This document shows, piece after piece, positions 1 through 6,256 of a stretch of 6,256 nt of DNA. The stretch spans positions 1-6,256 of the forward strand of contig NZ_CALDDG010000089.1 in assembly GCF_937936435.1 (NCBI RefSeq), read 5' to 3'. The position numbers were made by a program, and so were the translations under genes. The stretch's first letter is position 1. Every line of letters starts with the position of its first letter. Origin of the DNA: an uncultured Sulfuricurvum sp. (GTDB lineage Bacteria > Campylobacterota > Campylobacteria > Campylobacterales > Sulfurimonadaceae). The notes beneath the pieces were generated by a model that saw only the letters and a program-made list of their open reading frames with translations, was not told the DNA's origin and searched no databases.

Positions 1-2375
1 GATGCTATAGCCGCCTGTGCTTTTTTCTCCATCAATTCGCCCACAGAATAAATATCCGTATTCGTTCTAAGCGCTTTCAAAACGGAGATTATCGGTGAAT
101 CCTGTGATGAGAGAATCTTGATTTGTTCCGGTGTCATTTCAGCTTTAATCGCAAGAGTATTAAGCGCTTCCATCCAGATTTTTTTGTAATCGGAAAAATA
201 ATAGCTTTGGATCTTGGCATATACCGTATCCAATTCACTCTCTTTTAACTCGGTGGAATATCCTAAAACCCAATTAGAACGAATAATCGTTTTGAGAAGT
301 GTCTTACCGTCAAGGGTAAAGACTTTTTCATATCCTTTTTTGGTATAAAATCCAGGGATTACAAAATGCGTACCGCTGAATAAAGAACCATTTTCACCCA
401 TTGTGGAAGAGAATTGAAACTCTTTCAAGTTCATCTCTTCTACTTTGTCTTTTAATTGTTTATATAGCAGCGCTTCTTGCCCATAGCCTGCTAATTTGTT
501 TCTGGCTGTTTGTACCGTAATCTGATCCAAACTATACGGTTTAAATCCATAAGAAAGGAGCCGTTTCCAATGTTCAGAAAGATTGTTTTGTAAAATCCGG
601 TTTTCGGCAAATTGACGTCCCCAAAGTTTTTTCATCCATTGAACCATAAAACGGTTATCCCGTTTTTCTTGATTATTAAGCATCAAGTAAGCTTTGGTAT
701 TTTCCCAAGTCTCGTCGTAATTGTCAAGATTGTTGATGGTCTGGGACTGAAGAGTTTGCGCCACTTCCGGCAACAAAATTTTTATAAGTGCATCGTGATA
801 AAGACTATCAAGTTTTTCTTGCCGTTCTTCAACACTGTAATATGCCAATCGCCAGATACGCCGTGACGACTCCGCTTCATCCATTGTTTTAATTGCATGG
901 ATTTTATTTAACACTGCTAATCGCTGCCCAAATTCTCCGGAATCCGATATATTCGCATTCATAGTTTTGTATGTTTGCAGCTCTTTATCCAATTTTTCTA
1001 TCATCTCAGTATGCTTCGTATAATCCCAAGCCCATAATGAAGTCAAAATAACAAGGATCAATACGGCGGCGACGATACCGATCCGTTCTCTTAATTTCTC
1101 TTTGAGTCGGTGTGTGCTGTCCATCTTTACAACATACGCTTCGGGAAAAATAATCTCCTGCAAAACCTTGCGAATAAATAGGCCCTTCCCTATTACCGCC
1201 GACGTAACAGAGTGTTCTTTCGAAAGTGCTGTCGTGGCATGAGGAGGAACACTTGTAAAATAGATACCGCGAAGCATCAATGGAGCGCGATAACGTGTCT
1301 GCGCGAATCCGATATCGATAAATGTTTTCAGCTTTTCAAATAATAAAGCAAATTCATCGCCGAACAATAAGATTTTTGATCGTGCGCCATTATCCCATTC
1401 ATGATGCATACGCTCTAATACGGAAGCGTCCAGACGTTTTCGCAAATAATCGAATTCTTTCTGGGCATTTTTACCGTCAATGTTTTGGGTATCGTCAAAT
1501 GTCATTCCCAAAACTTCATCTTTTTCACTATCGGAGAGGATACTGAAATACTCATTGAATCCGGGAATTTTATCCGTCTTTGTCACCAATAAATAAATGG
1601 GAATGGTAGAAGTAAATGCCTCGGAAAGTTCATCAAAACGGTCACGTAAGCCTTTAGCGTACAATTCCAATTCTGATTCGCTATTTTCCATTAAGGTTTC
1701 AACACTGATCGTTAAAATCACCCCGTTAATAGGCCGTTTCCACCGCTTTTTTTTGAAAAGGCTCATAAATCCGTGCCAGACACCCGCATCAATCGAATCC
1801 GATTCAAGTTTAATATATTTTCCGGGTATATCAACGAAAATCGCATGTTCGGCAAAATACCACTGAAAAGAGAGCTCAGACGATGTCGATACGTCGGTCT
1901 GATTTTGGTAATTGATATTTAAAGGGAAATCCAATCCGGAAGATTCCAAAAGCGTCGTTTTTCCCTCTTTTTCTCTACCAATTATTAAATACCACGGCAG
2001 TTCATATTTTGTATCGCGCTTCCCTTTATAGACACTGGAGTTTTTAATGATTTTAGTCGCTTCTATAAAACGGGCTTTTAGTTCTTTAACTTTTTCGGCA
2101 ATTTTATCCGCATTCATATTTTCATGATCGCGTTGTGCTTTGGTCGCTCTGAGTTTTGCCTGAGTATCCTCTTTTGCATAAAGTTTGAAAATCAAAATTG
2201 CCAGCAATGTAGCCGATAAGACAGAAAAACCGGCTAATAAGCGTGTACCTAAAGATGCCAGCGAATCAAATAGATAAGAGCCGAACAGTATGATCGATAT
2301 CGATATGATCAATGCTGTTAGAACTATCCAGAATAATGTACTTTGAAAAAGTTCTCTTCTATTAATTTTTAACAT
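1..2375 (-). CDS. tssM: TssM (IcmF family), T6SS inner-membrane complex protein, 3' end missing
   Basis: An open frame of 791 codons plus two bases starts at ATG 2375-2373 and runs off the left edge without a stop. TssM is the inner-membrane scaffold whose periplasmic part spans to the TssJ lipoprotein. Seen: two N-terminal membrane segments (about residues 12-36 and 46-66), a cytoplasmic NTPase-fold domain, and a third membrane segment (about 431-450) followed by the start of the periplasmic region. The NTPase domain has a P-loop GREKEGKT (133-140), then SGLDFPL (146-152), a Walker B/G3-like VDIPGKY (181-187) and a G4-like TKTD (265-268). Family hallmarks LRGIYFTS (368-375) and IIFPEA (408-413) follow. 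IcmF proteins are usually about 1100-1200 residues, so roughly a third, including the TssJ-binding C-terminal domain, is absent because of the window edge, not through mutation. It overlaps tssL by 14 bases. The family call is secure; NTP hydrolysis is not shown. Confidence 0.96.
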   Translation of the reverse strand, partial: MLKINRRELFQSTLFWIVLTALIISISIILFGSYLFDSLASLGTRLLAGFSVLSATLLAILIFKLYAKEDTQAKLRATKAQRDHENMNADKIAEKVKELKARFIEATKIIKNSSVYKGKRDTKYELPWYLIIGREKEGKTTLLESSGLDFPLNINYQNQTDVSTSSELSFQWYFAEHAIFVDIPGKYIKLESDSIDAGVWHGFMSLFKKKRWKRPINGVILTISVETLMENSESELELYAKGLRDRFDELSEAFTSTIPIYLLVTKTDKIPGFNEYFSILSDSEKDEVLGMTFDDTQNIDGKNAQKEFDYLRKRLDASVLERMHHEWDNGARSKILLFGDEFALLFEKLKTFIDIGFAQTRYRAPLMLRGIYFTSVPPHATTALSKEHSVTSAVIGKGLFIRKVLQEIIFPEAYVVKMDSTHRLKEKLRERIGIVAAVLILVILTSLWAWDYTKHTEMIEKLDKELQTYKTMNANISDSGEFGQRLAVLNKIHAIKTMDEAESSRRIWRLAYYSVEERQEKLDSLYHDALIKILLPEVAQTLQSQTINNLDNYDETWENTKAYLMLNNQEKRDNRFMVQWMKKLWGRQFAENRILQNNLSEHWKRLLSYGFKPYSLDQITVQTARNKLAGYGQEALLYKQLKDKVEEMNLKEFQFSSTMGENGSLFSGTHFVIPGFYTKKGYEKVFTLDGKTLLKTIIRSNWVLGYSTELKESELDTVYAKIQSYYFSDYKKIWMEALNTLAIKAEMTPEQIKILSSQDSPIISVLKALRTNTDIYSVGELMEKKAQAAIA

Positions 2376-3225
2376 TGATATCCTTTGATGCGCCATATTC
2401 CATAGACTGAAACAGTTTTTTTTCCTGAGAATTTAACGACATACTCAAACCGATATAGACTATCGACAGCACCATAATTACCCCTATAGCCAATTGGGTA
2501 TAAGGAGCTTTATAAAAATAGTGATGCTGTTGAGACGAAATTTTAGGTTCGCTGTAAAACGTCTGACTTTGCCGACCATGAACCGTTTTGATTTGTTTAT
2601 ATAAATTCTCACGTATCGCATCTAATTCCATTTTTCCGCGTGTCTGAATACGATATTTACCTTCAAAGCCCAAAGAGATACATACATACATGAATTCGAG
2701 CATATAAATATTGTTGGCCGGAGATGCAAGCAATTTACTCAAAAGCTGAAAAAATTTTTCTCCTCCGTATGTTTCGCGGTAAAAGTGTCCTAACAAACTA
2801 TCTCTTGCCCAGTCACTGTTTTTTCCCCATGGAGTTGTACAGATCAATTCATCCAAAAACGTACATAAAAGATAACGGGCCACCAATACCTGCGAGTTTT
2901 CTATATTTTCGTGCGCCGCATTTTGGGTAAAAGCATCAATTTGCTCAATCAGCATTAAATGGACACTCGCGACATCACCCAGATCATAGGTGTGCAATAG
3001 TTTATCTATATGAATGAATATAGGCTTCGCCAAAGAAATAAACGGATTCATCCCTTCTACTAATGCGCCCCTCTCTTGTTCTTGAAAAAACGTTTTATAC
3101 GAATGCGATGCCGAAACCGATTTCACTTTGGGTTTGGCATTAGGTTCTCGACTACTTGAAGTAAATCCGGTTAGTGTATCTTGCTCTTCCGATGAGGGCA
3201 ATAATACGGTTCTATTTTCACTCAT
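2362..3225 (-). CDS. tssL: TssL (DotU family), T6SS inner-membrane protein
   Basis: This 287-residue protein is a tail-anchored DotU/TssL, the inner-membrane partner of TssM that also contacts TssK. Seen: a polar, probably disordered N-terminal stretch (1-45), then the helical cytoplasmic domain with the family motifs NPFISLAKPIF (60-70), ARYLLCTFLDELICTTPWG (116-134), GGEKFF (154-159) and LEFMYVCISLGFEGKYR (176-192). One hydrophobic membrane segment lies at about 243-263 near the C-terminus, leaving only some 24 residues for the periplasm. There is no OmpA-like peptidoglycan-binding extension, so this is the short form of the family; any cell-wall anchor would have to come from another protein. 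The ATG at 3225-3223 is preceded by a good Shine-Dalgarno that overlaps the tssK stop codon. The 13-base gap to tssK and the overlap with tssM indicate cotranscription. Confidence 0.97.
   Translation of the reverse strand: MSENRTVLLPSSEEQDTLTGFTSSSREPNAKPKVKSVSASHSYKTFFQEQERGALVEGMNPFISLAKPIFIHIDKLLHTYDLGDVASVHLMLIEQIDAFTQNAAHENIENSQVLVARYLLCTFLDELICTTPWGKNSDWARDSLLGHFYRETYGGEKFFQLLSKLLASPANNIYMLEFMYVCISLGFEGKYRIQTRGKMELDAIRENLYKQIKTVHGRQSQTFYSEPKISSQQHHYFYKAPYTQLAIGVIMVLSIVYIGLSMSLNSQEKKLFQSMEYGASKDINVKN
2381..2386 (-). promoter_or_regulatory. Ribosome binding site of tssM
   Basis: AAAGGA on the minus strand sits five bases upstream of the ATG at 2375-2373 and within the last codons of tssL. 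It fixes the tssM start inside tssL and supports a 14-base overlap. Confidence 0.8.
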
Positions 3226-3233
3226 TTACTCTG

Positions 3234-3240
3234 CCTTCCT
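3234..3240 (-). promoter_or_regulatory. Ribosome binding site of tssL
   Basis: AGGAAGG on the minus strand lies eight bases before the tssL ATG and shares two bases with the tssK stop codon TAG (3241-3239), so ribosomes ending tssK finish directly on the tssL initiation region. Confidence 0.8.
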
Positions 3241-4573
3241 ACTCTTTTGTACTGCGTATCGCCCACAAATCATAATCGATCCCTTCTACTTCTCCGGCTA
3301 AATAAAAGGCCATTCCACCGGAATTTTCCAACGTGCGTTTATCTTCGGCAGAAAGTTCGATTTTAAAATAAATATGATTGACACGATAGGGAATTTGACG
3401 CGGTGCTGCCGGAAGCGGTTTGATTTTAAAACCGGCCAAATGATAGTTGACCAGATCGCGAATCGTTTCTATCGTCCCCATTTTGAGATTATCTAGGAGC
3501 AATTTTTTTAATTTTTCGGTTGCCATATCCGCTGTTACCGCTAAAACAAACGAACATGTCTGAATCAAGGTTTTATCTTCCATCTTAGCTACAAAAATAC
3601 CGTATTTTCGTTGCTCGATCAGTAGTTTAAAGCTGTTTTGTTCCAGAACCATACTCAGCATTATTTTGATTTCATTGAATAAAAGAGTAAAACTCTCTTT
3701 TTGTTTTTTATGATCATAAAGATACTCTTTATCCAATCGTCTCTCTTTTTTCATAAATACCGCCAATTCGGCCGCCAATGAGTACATTTCGAGAAATAGA
3801 GTTTCCGGATGAATTTTTTCCTGAGAAAGATAGAAATGAAATCGGCTATGAAATCGATTTAAAAGCTGCAAAAGCAAATAATCACCTAATTCCGCCACCT
3901 GAATCGTCACGTCACTTAATTTTTCAGATAACTTAAGCATCCGGAAATTCAGTACACTCATCAATTCCTTTATATGTGCTACGAGATAATGACAACGGTG
4001 AAAATGCAGGTAGGTCGGAGTAAACGTCTCCTCTAAAGAAACCGCTCCGCTGGCGGAGATAGAACCTATTCGGGCAATAGCAACCGTCCCATATCCTTCA
4101 TTCAGTTCTTCATCACGCAAAAGACGGAAATTCGGCTGCGCCAAAAGCAATTCGGCATTGCTTGTTTCTCCGATATTGGTATTGGGGACATCACGTTCGC
4201 GCCGTGCGATCATCCGCGTCGTTTTAACATCATCTTCTTCAAAAGTAAGATCGTCGGCATACTGCATACATAACGGCAAAGCCAAATAGATCATTTTTCC
4301 TGAATCTTTCGATTCTAGATCAAGAATCAATTCCTGATGTTTGGCATGGATATCGAATAACGTTCCATCCGGCATAATCCCGTATGCCCGGTTCAAAACT
4401 AATTTTCCCGACTCGAGAAAAGGGGTATCAATGTCCAAATCAAAAAGTCCCCATCGGTTTGCCCCGGATTCCAGCGTCCGTGTACGCATTTCATAATCAT
4501 AATGCCGATCGTTTTGCTGAAAATGTTGGGGGCGAAGAAACAGCCCCTCTCTCCAAACCACTTTATTTATCAT
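3239..4573 (-). CDS. tssK: TssK, T6SS baseplate-to-membrane-complex adaptor
   Basis: This 444-residue protein has the usual TssK length and signatures. TssK is a cytoplasmic trimer; in studied systems its N-terminal part binds the baseplate (TssF/TssG) and its C-terminal head domain binds TssL/TssM. Seen: the N-terminal hallmark VVWREGLFLRPQHFQQNDR (5-23), the motif GIMPDGTLFD (65-74), a long helical middle region (about 190-350), and the conserved C-terminal block beginning PRQIPYRVNHIYF (391-403) and ending with DLWAIR (435-440). No signal peptide or membrane segment is evident, as expected for a cytoplasmic protein. The first 11 bases overlap the end of tssJ, and the Shine-Dalgarno lies inside tssJ, so translation of the two is probably coupled. 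Both ends of the family alignment are present, so the gene looks complete and intact. Confidence 0.97.
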   Translation of the reverse strand: MINKVVWREGLFLRPQHFQQNDRHYDYEMRTRTLESGANRWGLFDLDIDTPFLESGKLVLNRAYGIMPDGTLFDIHAKHQELILDLESKDSGKMIYLALPLCMQYADDLTFEEDDVKTTRMIARRERDVPNTNIGETSNAELLLAQPNFRLLRDEELNEGYGTVAIARIGSISASGAVSLEETFTPTYLHFHRCHYLVAHIKELMSVLNFRMLKLSEKLSDVTIQVAELGDYLLLQLLNRFHSRFHFYLSQEKIHPETLFLEMYSLAAELAVFMKKERRLDKEYLYDHKKQKESFTLLFNEIKIMLSMVLEQNSFKLLIEQRKYGIFVAKMEDKTLIQTCSFVLAVTADMATEKLKKLLLDNLKMGTIETIRDLVNYHLAGFKIKPLPAAPRQIPYRVNHIYFKIELSAEDKRTLENSGGMAFYLAGEVEGIDYDLWAIRSTKE

Positions 4574-5033
4574 TATTCATTTCCTTAATTGAAGAATTGT
4601 CAATTATGAGTTGTGTTTTGTTATATCCTTTTTCAAGCGCTTTGACATAACGCCATGAAGTGCTCCCTTCAATATTTCTAAAACTTCCGACGACCCCGAA
4701 ATACTTTGTATTTTGATCAAAAAGAATTTTGTACGTCTGCTCTTCGTTCGGAATAAGAATGTGTTTCGATTGGGAAAGTAACGAACCTTCCAATCGTTGT
4801 TTTGCCTCATCGCTTAATCCCCAAAAATCGAGTTTCGAAAATGATTCCGTATCTTTCAACTCGTAAAAATGGAGCACTAGAGGTGATGGGATATTGTCTT
4901 TGTTCGGATTTAGATTCTTGCCTGATTTAATGACCAATTCCATATGCGGCGTCTTTTCCGCACAATTGTTAATGCTTAAGGCAACACCTATCAATAAGAG
5001 TATTTGAATCAGTTGTTTACGGTAGTAGTTCAT
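4563..5033 (-). CDS. tssJ: TssJ, T6SS outer-membrane lipoprotein
   Basis: This 156-residue protein is predicted to be exported and lipid-anchored to the outer membrane, where TssJ binds the periplasmic C-terminus of TssM. Seen: a short basic N-terminus (R5, K6), a hydrophobic core (about 8-21) and a candidate lipid-modified cysteine C24. The preceding residues are I21-N22-N23; Asn just before the Cys is unusual for a lipobox, where Gly, Ala or Ser is normal. The mature part carries the TssJ pattern: NPNKDNIPSPLVLHFYELKD (42-61), FSKLDFWGL (65-73), a central acidic/amide stretch, and GVVGSFRN (113-120) followed by SWRYV (126-130). The position between the FHA gene and tssK is the standard T6SS order. 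The start is chosen from an AAAGGA Shine-Dalgarno five bases upstream and from the complete signal peptide. Confidence 0.94.
   Translation of the reverse strand: MNYYRKQLIQILLLIGVALSINNCAEKTPHMELVIKSGKNLNPNKDNIPSPLVLHFYELKDTESFSKLDFWGLSDEAKQRLEGSLLSQSKHILIPNEEQTYKILFDQNTKYFGVVGSFRNIEGSTSWRYVKALEKGYNKTQLIIDNSSIKEMNNDK
4581..4587 (-). promoter_or_regulatory. Ribosome binding site of tssK
   Basis: TAAGGAA on the minus strand lies seven bases before the tssK ATG at 4573-4571 and inside the end of tssJ. A nearer ATG at 4580-4578 is in the tssJ frame, so the spacing and frame select 4573 for tssK. Confidence 0.8.
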
Positions 5034-5038
5034 GTCAT

Positions 5039-5044
5039 TCCTTT
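5039..5044 (-). promoter_or_regulatory. Ribosome binding site of tssJ
   Basis: AAAGGA on the minus strand lies five bases before the tssJ ATG at 5033-5031, in the 16-base gap after the FHA gene stop. An ATG at 5038-5036 is too close to the site and hits a stop after two codons, so it is not the start. Confidence 0.78.
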
Positions 5045-5049
5045 GAAAA

Positions 5050-6209
5050 TTAATAATGGCTATCTGACGATGCCAACTTCACTGAGAAAGCTACTTTTTC
5101 ATATTCATTTTTAAAATGGGGAGAGAGTAGTTCGATACCAAAGTTTGGGTCATCTTGAAACTGTTCAAACATTTTGTTGTACGCTTTCCATAATAGACAA
5201 CTGCGCGGCATCCAACTACGTAGTTCTCCTGAAGCATCAAACTTTTTTTCTAAACTTTTAGGAGAAACTTGCGTTAATGCCGTATTGAGCAGATTTTTTG
5301 AGGCACCGTGCAACGCAATCGAATGGGTATCGATACCGGCAAATGCTCGCGAGACGGCCGAAGGAAGATTAACTTGTCTCTCTTTCCCTTGCATCCGTTC
5401 ATCCTGAAGAAACCGCAAAGCAGAATTTCCGAGCCGAAGAAGATCATTTTCTTCTTGTGCAATGGGGGAGAGAATGTGTAAGTCCTGTTTAATCTTTTCA
5501 TTGATATGCAGAGTATTTTTCAACCCTTCCATACTAGTGATCAAAAGATCGGCGATCTCATTCATCAATAAATTCCGTTCCTTATTTTCCAGTGCAATAA
5601 TCTCCAATCCGAGTTTTTCTTCTAAAATACGGATTGAATCACCCAAGTTTTGGTTTAGAGTAGGAGAATAAGATTTTTTCTTTGTCTCCCTTACCGCTGT
5701 GGGAACGTTTATATATTGGCTATAAAGTTCTTGCTCTATTTCCTGAAGTTCATTAGGTTCTTCCGCATGCATATCCAACAATTCCGAAGCCATCTTAGTG
5801 CCGTCTAAAAGTTCCAATACGTCTTCTTTTATCTCTGTCGTATCATTGGATACACTGTTAAGCGCGTCGCGTACGTCCTCATATAAAAAATCATCATCGG
5901 GTATTAACTCTTTAATCGCTTCTAACGGTTCAGGTTCATTAGAAAAACTCCCGATGATATAGTCGTCGGTATATTCGTTATCATTAAATCTGGCCTGCAG
6001 TTCATGATCGCCGATAATATAGACGTCAGAGGCATTAATCTGATGCGGGATCCCTTTGGAAAGCTTTTTATACGGATGTTTTAAAAACGTACCGTTTGTA
6101 CTCTCATCACGAAGATAATACTGCTCGTATTTGTACTCGATGTACACATGTTTTCCGGAAATATAATTGTCTACATCGTTTAACTGATAATCGGCTTCAC
6201 TGCTTCTTC
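5050..6209 (-). CDS. tagH: T6SS-associated FHA-domain protein (TagH/Fha type), 5' end missing
   Basis: The frame stays open from the stop at 5050 to the end of real sequence at 6209, giving 386 codons including the stop plus two bases; 385 residues are visible. FHA domains bind phosphothreonine; T6SS FHA proteins are known in studied systems to respond to kinase/phosphatase control and trigger assembly. Counting from the first whole codon (6207-6205): an FHA domain occupies about 1-75, with R1-S2, the pThr-binding SxxH (S17-H20), DESTNG (34-39) and a terminal VYIIGDHEL (62-70). An acidic linker (about 76-175) follows. The C-terminal helical domain is the one typical of T6SS FHA proteins, seen as GIDTHSIALHG (291-301), LTQVSPKSLEKKF (311-323), LWKAYNKMFEQF (339-350) and HFKNEYEK (364-371). 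The apparent GTG start at 6147 is wrong: it would cut the FHA fold in half. The true start lies beyond the window. The gap to tssJ is 16 bases. Confidence 0.93.
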
Positions 6210-6256
6210 AGATCGGAAGAGCGTCGTGTAGGGAAAGAGTGTAGATCTCGGTGGTC
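6210..6256 (+). other. Illumina TruSeq adapter contamination (47 bases, not genomic)
   Basis: The last 47 bases begin with the universal AGATCGGAAGAGC and continue exactly as the TruSeq universal (P5/Read 1 side) adapter in reverse complement, the sequence seen when read 2 runs through a short insert. It starts in the middle of the FHA gene. The two bases before it (minus strand GA at 6209-6208) would be the end of a GGA glycine codon that the FHA GRS motif predicts. I recognise the adapter from memory. It should be trimmed before any annotation or submission. Confidence 0.98.

Larger units (their letters stand above)
1..6209 (-). other. Partial T6SS operon: tagH-tssJ-tssK-tssL-tssM
   Basis: Five consecutive genes on one strand, in the classic T6SS membrane-complex order, are joined by overlaps of 11 and 14 bases and gaps of 13 and 16 bases. 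There is no room for an internal promoter or terminator between them, so they are inferred to be one transcript entering from beyond the right end and leaving beyond the left end. The operon promoter is outside the window. Confidence 0.9.

Noticed and set aside
612..866. Plus-strand open frame of 84 codons, and similar ones at 1322-1546 and 1597-1866
   Set aside because: They lie wholly inside tssM on the opposite strand, show no recognisable domain, and the tssM frame has clear family motifs through the same bases.
2293..2304. Perfect 12-base palindrome ATCGATATCGAT that could be an operator
   Set aside because: It lies inside the first membrane segment of tssM and is explained by alternating Ile and Ser codons; there is no promoter context.
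4384..4650. Plus-strand open frame across the tssK/tssJ junction
   Set aside because: Antisense to two confidently identified genes, with no family resemblance; it is a by-product of their codon use.
5274..5501. Minus-strand open frame in another frame within the FHA gene, and a plus-strand frame at 5462-5671
   Set aside because: Both are shadows of the FHA gene, whose C-terminal T6SS-type motifs occupy these bases.
6145..6147. GTG start codon for the FHA gene
   Set aside because: The frame stays open and FHA-like upstream to the adapter boundary, and the only stop upstream is created by adapter sequence.
1..6256. A new or unusual defence, mobile or RNA-based system; CRISPR arrays, tRNA genes, insertion sequences or terminators
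   Set aside because: The window is filled by five recognisable T6SS genes with no spare non-coding sequence. I saw no regularly spaced repeats, inverted-repeat ends, cloverleaf-like sequence or stem-loop followed by a T run between genes.

Overview
The window holds one strand of a type VI secretion system (T6SS) operon. Every gene lies on the minus strand, so transcription runs from the right end to the left. In transcriptional order the genes are an FHA-domain protein (TagH/Fha type, 5' end missing), tssJ (outer-membrane lipoprotein), tssK (baseplate-to-membrane adaptor), tssL (DotU-type inner-membrane protein) and tssM (IcmF-type inner-membrane NTPase-fold protein, 3' end cut off by the window edge). 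This is the well-known membrane-complex block of T6SS loci. Coding density is essentially complete: genes overlap by 11 to 14 bases or are separated by 13 to 16 bases, each internal start has a clear Shine-Dalgarno sequence, and no internal promoter or terminator is visible. No gene-free stretch exceeds 300 bases.

Together the products would form the trans-envelope complex TssJ-TssL-TssM, with TssK docking the cytoplasmic baseplate onto it. The FHA protein probably acts as a threonine-phosphorylation-responsive assembly or activation factor. The sheath, tube, spike, ClpV ATPase, most of the baseplate and any effectors are not in the window, so which toxins this system delivers cannot be told from here.

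The right end is not biological. Bases 6210-6256 match the Illumina TruSeq read-through adapter (reverse complement of the P5/Read 1 side), so the true insert ends at 6209. The adapter's first base creates a false in-frame TGA (minus strand, 6210-6208), which pushes naive gene calling to a GTG at 6147. The real FHA reading frame continues through 6209 and carries the first half of the FHA phosphothreonine-binding site. This makes it likely that the window is, or includes the end of, a short-read assembled contig.

The organism is a Gram-negative diderm bacterium, since it has an outer-membrane lipoprotein and a T6SS of the proteobacterial type. The AT-rich composition (GC about 40% by eye) and Lys/Ile/Glu/Asn-rich proteins fit a Campylobacterota member (for example a Sulfurimonas/Sulfuricurvum-like bacterium) or a low-GC gammaproteobacterium. 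That placement is inference and cannot be settled without a database search. I see no sign of a new system: apart from the adapter artefact and some atypical motifs, this is a standard T6SS locus.
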